A DNA stretch of 32,746 nucleotides from Gallionella sp. Its GTDB lineage: Bacteria > Pseudomonadota > Gammaproteobacteria > Burkholderiales > Gallionellaceae. A program made the translations under genes and the position numbers. Positions 29,171-32,746 of the stretch are shown piece after piece. The stretch is taken from positions 2,158-34,903 of the forward strand of contig PLWV01000028.1 of the NCBI GenBank assembly GCA_003153155.1. The letters run 5' to 3'. Every line of letters starts with the position of its first letter. Positions within the stretch are counted from its first letter, which is position 1. A model generated the notes under the pieces. It ran no database searches, had not been told where the DNA came from, and saw nothing but the letters and a program-made list of their open reading frames with translations.

Positions 29171-29230
29171 TTCCCCAAAAAAATTTCATTTATGTGCGCT
29201 AGCGCACGGAGCGTCGTGGTCGAAAGTGGG
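29171..29230 (+). promoter_or_regulatory. Palindrome element, third copy
   Basis: TTCCCCAAAAAAATTTCATT then TATGTGCGCTAGCGCACGGA and GCGTCGTGG: the perfect palindrome GTGCGCTAGCGCAC is at 29194-29207. The flanks (CCCCAAAA before, GGAGCGTCGTG after, then GAAAGTGG and ATAAG) match copies 1 and 2, but the rest of the 220-nt duplicated region is absent here. Confidence 0.65.
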
Positions 29231-29240
29231 ATAAGTATGA

Positions 29241-29267
29241 TAAGCTTAGTAAGCTTAGTAAGCTTAG
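29241..29267. repeat. 9-bp tandem repeat TAAGCTTAG x3
   Basis: TAAGCTTAG is repeated three times without gap (29241-29267), with a partial fourth (TAAG). Each unit includes a HindIII-like AAGCTT palindrome. It lies between the third palindrome element and the third DUF3494 gene. The remaining DNA up to 29478 shows no gene. Confidence 0.85.
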
Positions 29268-29478
29268 TAAGTTGCAGTTGCGAAGCATGACAAGTCGAGT
29301 AATGACGAAGCACACCACAACCCAATGAGTTGTCCAGCGTTTTTTGCCGGGTTAGTCAGATGGCTATAATCAGCCGCTTGGCCTCCGGTTTTTGGAGGCA
29401 TAGCGGAATGGCTAGTAGTTTCATTAGTGGTTTAACCAGCAGTTCTACCAGGATAAGTATCAGCGAGGAGTCGGTCGA

Positions 29479-29538
29479 TTGCACCGATGTTTTTTTGGAT
29501 CAGATATTTTTTTGGATCAGATATTTTTGGATCAGATA
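29479..29538 (+). promoter_or_regulatory. Promoter cassette of DUF3494 gene 3 with triplicated -10 block
   Basis: TTGCAC (29479-29484), 18-nt spacer, GATATT (29503-29508). The block TTTTTTGGATCAGATA present once in the other two cassettes is repeated three times here: 29491-29506, 29507-29523 and 29524-29538. Only the first copy keeps the 18-nt spacing to TTGCAC; the others move the start codon about 32 nt away. Confidence 0.55.
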
Positions 29539-29553
29539 ATAGAGGAGAGGCAA

Positions 29554-31044
29554 ATGAACAAAATCAAAAGGGTTACTGAGCTATTAATGTGGTTTATGGC
29601 ATTACTACTGGTCGCTTTTGAGGCCGGATGTGGTGGTGGAAGCGGCGATCCAATTCTGGGCGTAGGCGGTGGTGTACAAGTTGACACGACCCGGCCCAGA
29701 GTGGCGCTCACAATCCCTGCCGCGTCGGGTGTCGGGGCAATTAACGCGGCAATCACCGCAACCTTCACCAAGGCGATGGCTCCGGCAACGATCAATTCTC
29801 CGGCAACCAGCTTTACGCTGGTGGATAAGACAACAGCTAGCGCCGTCGTAGCAACAAGCGTGAGCTACGTTAGCAGCTCCAGAACTGCGATCTTTAAGCC
29901 AGCGGCACCGCTTACATCCGGCCATGTCTATACCGCCACGATCAAAGGGATCGGTGTCAGTCCGGCCACGGACCCGGCGGGCCATGCACTGGCAGGTAAT
30001 CAAGCCGCCCTGCCTGCCGCCAGTAATTATGTGTGGAGCTTTAACACCGGAGCTGCAACTGCCGCACCCACGATAATTCTCACCTCTCCTGCCAGTGGTG
30101 TCAGCAACGTGCCGATCAACACCACCGTCAATGCGACGTTCGATCAAAACATGGATCCAACAACGATCACCGCCACAACCTTTACGCTGGCGGGCGCATC
30201 AGCAGTGGTCGGAACGGTCGTCTATGATGTGCCGAACAAGTTGGCAACTTTCACGCCATCCAGCAATCTCGCACTCAACACTATCTATACAGCCACGGTT
30301 ACCACCGGAGCCATGGATCTGGCGGGTCTTGCATTAACACCTGGAATTAAACCAAATCCATGGATCTTTACCACGAGTGCGACTGTGGTACTCGCGCCAG
30401 GCGCAGTACCGCTTGGTTCAGCCAGCACTTTCGGGATCATGGCAACGGCCGCAGTTACCGCCGCCAGTGCCTCCACTATAAATGGGGATGTTTCGTTGGA
30501 GCCGGGTACTTCAATAACTGGATTTCCGCCAGCAGTCGTGAATGGCGCGATACACATTAATGACACGGTATCACACCAAGCCAGAAACGACCTGTTGGCC
30601 GCGTATAACAACGCCAAGACTCTGCCACCGGGAACGGGACCTAATGCCCTGAGTGCTGGTGCAGACCCGGGCGCGTTATTTCCTGGAGGTGTTCCACCAG
30701 GCACATATACATCGGGCAGCACGATAATAGTCAGCACCCCTATGGTTCTCGACGCAGGAGGCAACGCGAATGCGGTCTGGGTCTTCCAGATCGGTTCTTC
30801 GCTGACTTCGAATGCTGATGTTACGCTGGCTAATGGTGCTCAGGCCAAGAATGTGTTCTGGGTTCCTACTTCGGATGCGACTATCGGCGTGGGCACGACC
30901 TTCAATGGAACCATAGTGGCTGGCAGAGATGCGACTTCTTCAGGTGGCGCCACGATCAACGGCCGGATATTGGCCGGAGCGATTACTGCCGGCACGATTG
31001 CGTTGAACGGAACCCCCAGTACTATTAACGTTCCTGCCCCGTAA
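29554..31044 (+). CDS. DUF3494 lipoprotein 3 with SbsA-type Ig-like domains
   Basis: A 496-residue lipoprotein with the same type of signal peptide (lipobox EAGC, Cys26; LLMWFMALLL shared with lipoprotein 2). Two Big_5 (SbsA Ig-like) domains follow at about 45-165 (TRPRVALTIPAASGV, FTKAMAPATI) and 170-275 (TIILTSPASGVSNVPINTTV, FDQNMDPTTI), then a DUF3494 domain at 282-490 (GSASTFGIMATAAVTAASAS, VWVFQIGSSLTSNADV, KNVFWVPTSDATIG). Its DUF3494 domain belongs to a different subgroup from those of lipoproteins 1 and 2, and its Ig-like type is also different. GAGGAGAG precedes the ATG at 29554. There is no terminator before the OmpA gene 45 nt downstream, so the two are likely co-transcribed. Confidence 0.9.
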   Translation: MNKIKRVTELLMWFMALLLVAFEAGCGGGSGDPILGVGGGVQVDTTRPRVALTIPAASGVGAINAAITATFTKAMAPATINSPATSFTLVDKTTASAVVATSVSYVSSSRTAIFKPAAPLTSGHVYTATIKGIGVSPATDPAGHALAGNQAALPAASNYVWSFNTGAATAAPTIILTSPASGVSNVPINTTVNATFDQNMDPTTITATTFTLAGASAVVGTVVYDVPNKLATFTPSSNLALNTIYTATVTTGAMDLAGLALTPGIKPNPWIFTTSATVVLAPGAVPLGSASTFGIMATAAVTAASASTINGDVSLEPGTSITGFPPAVVNGAIHINDTVSHQARNDLLAAYNNAKTLPPGTGPNALSAGADPGALFPGGVPPGTYTSGSTIIVSTPMVLDAGGNANAVWVFQIGSSLTSNADVTLANGAQAKNVFWVPTSDATIGVGTTFNGTIVAGRDATSSGGATINGRILAGAITAGTIALNGTPSTINVPAP

Positions 31045-31089
31045 TGGGTGGCACGCGATGATTTGCACCAAATTATTTTGGAGAACGAC

Positions 31090-32559
31090 ATGAATAACAC
31101 GAATAAAATGAAAAAAGTTGCTAAAACCGTAGGGGCACTCGGGTTGATGGGGTGCGCTGCAATGAACAGCCCATTCGCAATGGCAGACGATTCATTCTGG
31201 TACGGCGGGATCAACATTGGCCGGTCGAAAGCGAAAATCGACGACGCGCGGATCACCTCCCAGCTGGTGGGAGCAGGTCCGGTCTCAATCACCGATAACA
31301 ACAGTGACACCGGCTATAAGCTTTTTGGCGGATATCAAATTAACAAGAATTTTGCCCTTGAAGGTGGTTATTTCAATCTGGGAAAGTTCGGTTATACCGC
31401 GACGGTACCGGCACCGGGAACACTGAGCGGCAATATCAAGCTCCAGGGTCTGAATCTCGACGCAGTCGGCATTCTGCCCATCACTGAAAAGTTTTCGGCA
31501 TTTGGCCGGCTGGGCGTGCAGTATGCGCAGGCCAAAGATTCTTTCGCCGGAACCGGAGCCGTCACGGTGACGAACCCGAATCCCAGCAAGAACGCTACAA
31601 ACTACAAGGCCGGCGTGGGAGTTCAATATGATTTCACCCAATCTCTCGGGATGCGCGCCGAGGCGGAACGCTACCGGATCGATGATGCCGTCGGCAACAA
31701 AGGCGACGTCAATATGTATTCGGTCGGCCTGATCTATCGCTTCGGAAAGAAAACGCCGGCTCCTGCACCGAAAGCGGCGACGCTTCCCCCACGCAAACCA
31801 GTGCTGGTCATCGTGCCGGTCCCGGTGAAGACCGAACAGTACTGCAGCATTCTCGACTTCCAGTTCGAGATTAACCAGGACGAGATTCAGCGCGAAGAGA
31901 AGGAGAAGCTCGCTGTGCTGGGAACCTTCATGACGAAATATCCCAAAACCACGGCAGTGATCGAGGGGCACTCTGATAATGTGGGTACGGAAGAGGATAA
32001 TATGAAACTGTCCCAGCACCGGGCGGAGAGCGTGGTGAGCTACCTGGTGGATGGCCTCCATATAGCCCCTTCCCGGCTGACTGCAGTGGGGTACGGAGAA
32101 ACGCGCCCCATAGCGGACAATGACACCGAGGAAGGGAAACGGATGAACCGGCGTATCGATGCTGTCGTCGCGTGCGCGACGGATATCGAGGGGCTCAAGG
32201 TGGTCCACGCCAGGCTCACCATGGCCCTGGAAATGGAGTTCGACCAGGACAAGGCCGACGTCAAACCACAGTACGCTGACGATCTCCGCAGGGTGGCGAA
32301 TTACCTGAAAGCGAATCCCTCCGTCACCGCAACGGTGGAAGGACACACCGCTAATATGGCGACCGAAGAGTTGGCGATGGAGGTGTCCCTGCACCGCGCT
32401 CAGAACGTGGTGAATTACCTGGTGGATAACTTGGGTGTCGCTCGTTCGCAGCTTTCCACAGCGGCATTCGGCGAGACCCGACGTTTCGCCTACAACACCA
32501 GCTTGGAAGGACAACAGGAAAACCGCAGGATCAACATCATCATCAACTACACCAAATAG
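31090..32559 (+). CDS. OmpA-family outer-membrane protein with two C-terminal OmpA domains
   Basis: A 489-residue protein: a signal peptide (to about ANA-like SPFAMA, residue 32), an eight-stranded barrel of OmpA type (about 33-200, DSFWYGGINIGRSKAK start and YSVGLIYRFGKK end), a Pro-rich hinge, then two OmpA peptidoglycan-binding domains at about 250-362 and 375-489. The first keeps the binding pair (Asp296 in GHSDN; Arg in LSQHRAESV). In the second the Asp is replaced by Ala421 (GHTAN), while Arg in LHRAQNV remains. TGGAG at 31079-31083 precedes the ATG at 31090. The tandem arrangement is uncommon. A role in envelope anchoring is likely. Confidence 0.93.
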   Translation: MNNTNKMKKVAKTVGALGLMGCAAMNSPFAMADDSFWYGGINIGRSKAKIDDARITSQLVGAGPVSITDNNSDTGYKLFGGYQINKNFALEGGYFNLGKFGYTATVPAPGTLSGNIKLQGLNLDAVGILPITEKFSAFGRLGVQYAQAKDSFAGTGAVTVTNPNPSKNATNYKAGVGVQYDFTQSLGMRAEAERYRIDDAVGNKGDVNMYSVGLIYRFGKKTPAPAPKAATLPPRKPVLVIVPVPVKTEQYCSILDFQFEINQDEIQREEKEKLAVLGTFMTKYPKTTAVIEGHSDNVGTEEDNMKLSQHRAESVVSYLVDGLHIAPSRLTAVGYGETRPIADNDTEEGKRMNRRIDAVVACATDIEGLKVVHARLTMALEMEFDQDKADVKPQYADDLRRVANYLKANPSVTATVEGHTANMATEELAMEVSLHRAQNVVNYLVDNLGVARSQLSTAAFGETRRFAYNTSLEGQQENRRINIIINYTK

Positions 32560-32569
32560 CGGCAGAACC

Positions 32570-32602
32570 GGGCTTCGGTGCTTTTGCCGAAGCCCTCTCT
32601 TT
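32570..32602 (+). terminator. Intrinsic terminator after the OmpA gene
   Basis: GGGCTTCGG (32570-32578) and CCGAAGCCC (32587-32595) form a perfect 9-bp stem with an 8-nt loop, followed by TCTCTTT. It separates the OmpA gene from the next lipoprotein gene. Confidence 0.85.
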
Positions 32603-32645
32603 GCCGGGTATGTAAAGACAAGCAAGTCTCCAAGAAAGGTTCCAA

Positions 32646-32746
32646 ATGAAAGTTTCAGAGAACTTCAAATTAATCGGCATTTCGATGCTATTCGTTGTTG
32701 GGCTTAGCGCATGCAACAAGCCGGGGCCTGCAGAGACCGCAGGTAA
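32646..32746 (+). CDS. Small lipoprotein, 3' partial
   Basis: The window ends after 33 codons: MKVSENFKLIGISMLFVVGL then SACNKPGPAETAG. The signal peptide ends in lipobox LSAC (Cys23). AAAGG lies six bases before the ATG. It seems to be of the same class as the small lipoprotein relic at 23626-23823 (signal peptide, Cys, PAExAGK). Its C-terminal part is outside the window. Confidence 0.75.
   Translation, partial: MKVSENFKLIGISMLFVVGLSACNKPGPAETAG

Noticed and set aside
31285..32625. A 446-codon minus-strand frame
   Set aside because: Antisense shadow of the OmpA gene and its terminator.

Overview
The window looks like a chromosomal segment of a Gram-negative proteobacterium, most likely a betaproteobacterium of the Nitrosomonadales/Gallionellaceae type. 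This is inferred from gene content (yqjD-E-K set, CsbD, DUF3309, DUF4398/OmpA lipoproteins, an N-type ATPase) and moderate-to-high GC. No rRNA or tRNA gene is visible, so the taxonomy is an inference.

Region 1 (1-13847, + strand) is one tightly packed run of genes, most overlapping by 4-11 nt. It encodes phosphoketolase (5' end outside the window), class I fructose-bisphosphate aldolase, a histidine-phosphatase/glucose-6-phosphate-isomerase fusion, a complete N-type F1Fo ATPase set in the order atpD-C-Q-R-B-E-F-A-G, and a class I polyphosphate kinase 2. Together these look like an energy module: sugar phosphates are interconverted (PGI, aldolase), cleaved to acetyl phosphate (phosphoketolase), and coupled to ion-pump and polyphosphate chemistry. 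Three ATPase subunits (beta, b, alpha) carry Lys/Pro/Glu/Ala-rich C-terminal tails, and the b subunit also carries a DUF2934-like segment.

Region 2 (13971-16186, + strand) holds an aquaporin-family channel and the first of three DUF3494 (ice-binding-fold) lipoproteins, with its own promoter and terminator.

Region 3 (16253-26714, almost all - strand) is an accessory stress and envelope region: FMN reductase, di-haem cytochrome c peroxidase, alpha/beta hydrolase, YqjK/YqjE/YqjD-like proteins, a ferritin-like protein, DUF3309, two DUF4398 lipoproteins (one with an OmpA domain), small stress proteins (Lmo0937-like, OsmB-like, CsbD) and an AI-2E-family permease. Between them lie at least four gene relics: a BON-domain tail, an EAL-domain fragment, a small lipoprotein with a stop at its lipobox Cys, and a small Cys-containing tail.

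Region 4 (26715-32746, + strand) holds two more DUF3494 lipoproteins, enlarged by Ig-like domains, an OmpA protein with two peptidoglycan-binding domains, and the start of a small lipoprotein. The three DUF3494 genes share a promoter and signal-peptide cassette. All three are preceded by a palindrome of the form GTGCGYTARCGCAC followed by GGAGCGTCGTG, and related palindromes occur elsewhere in the accessory region.
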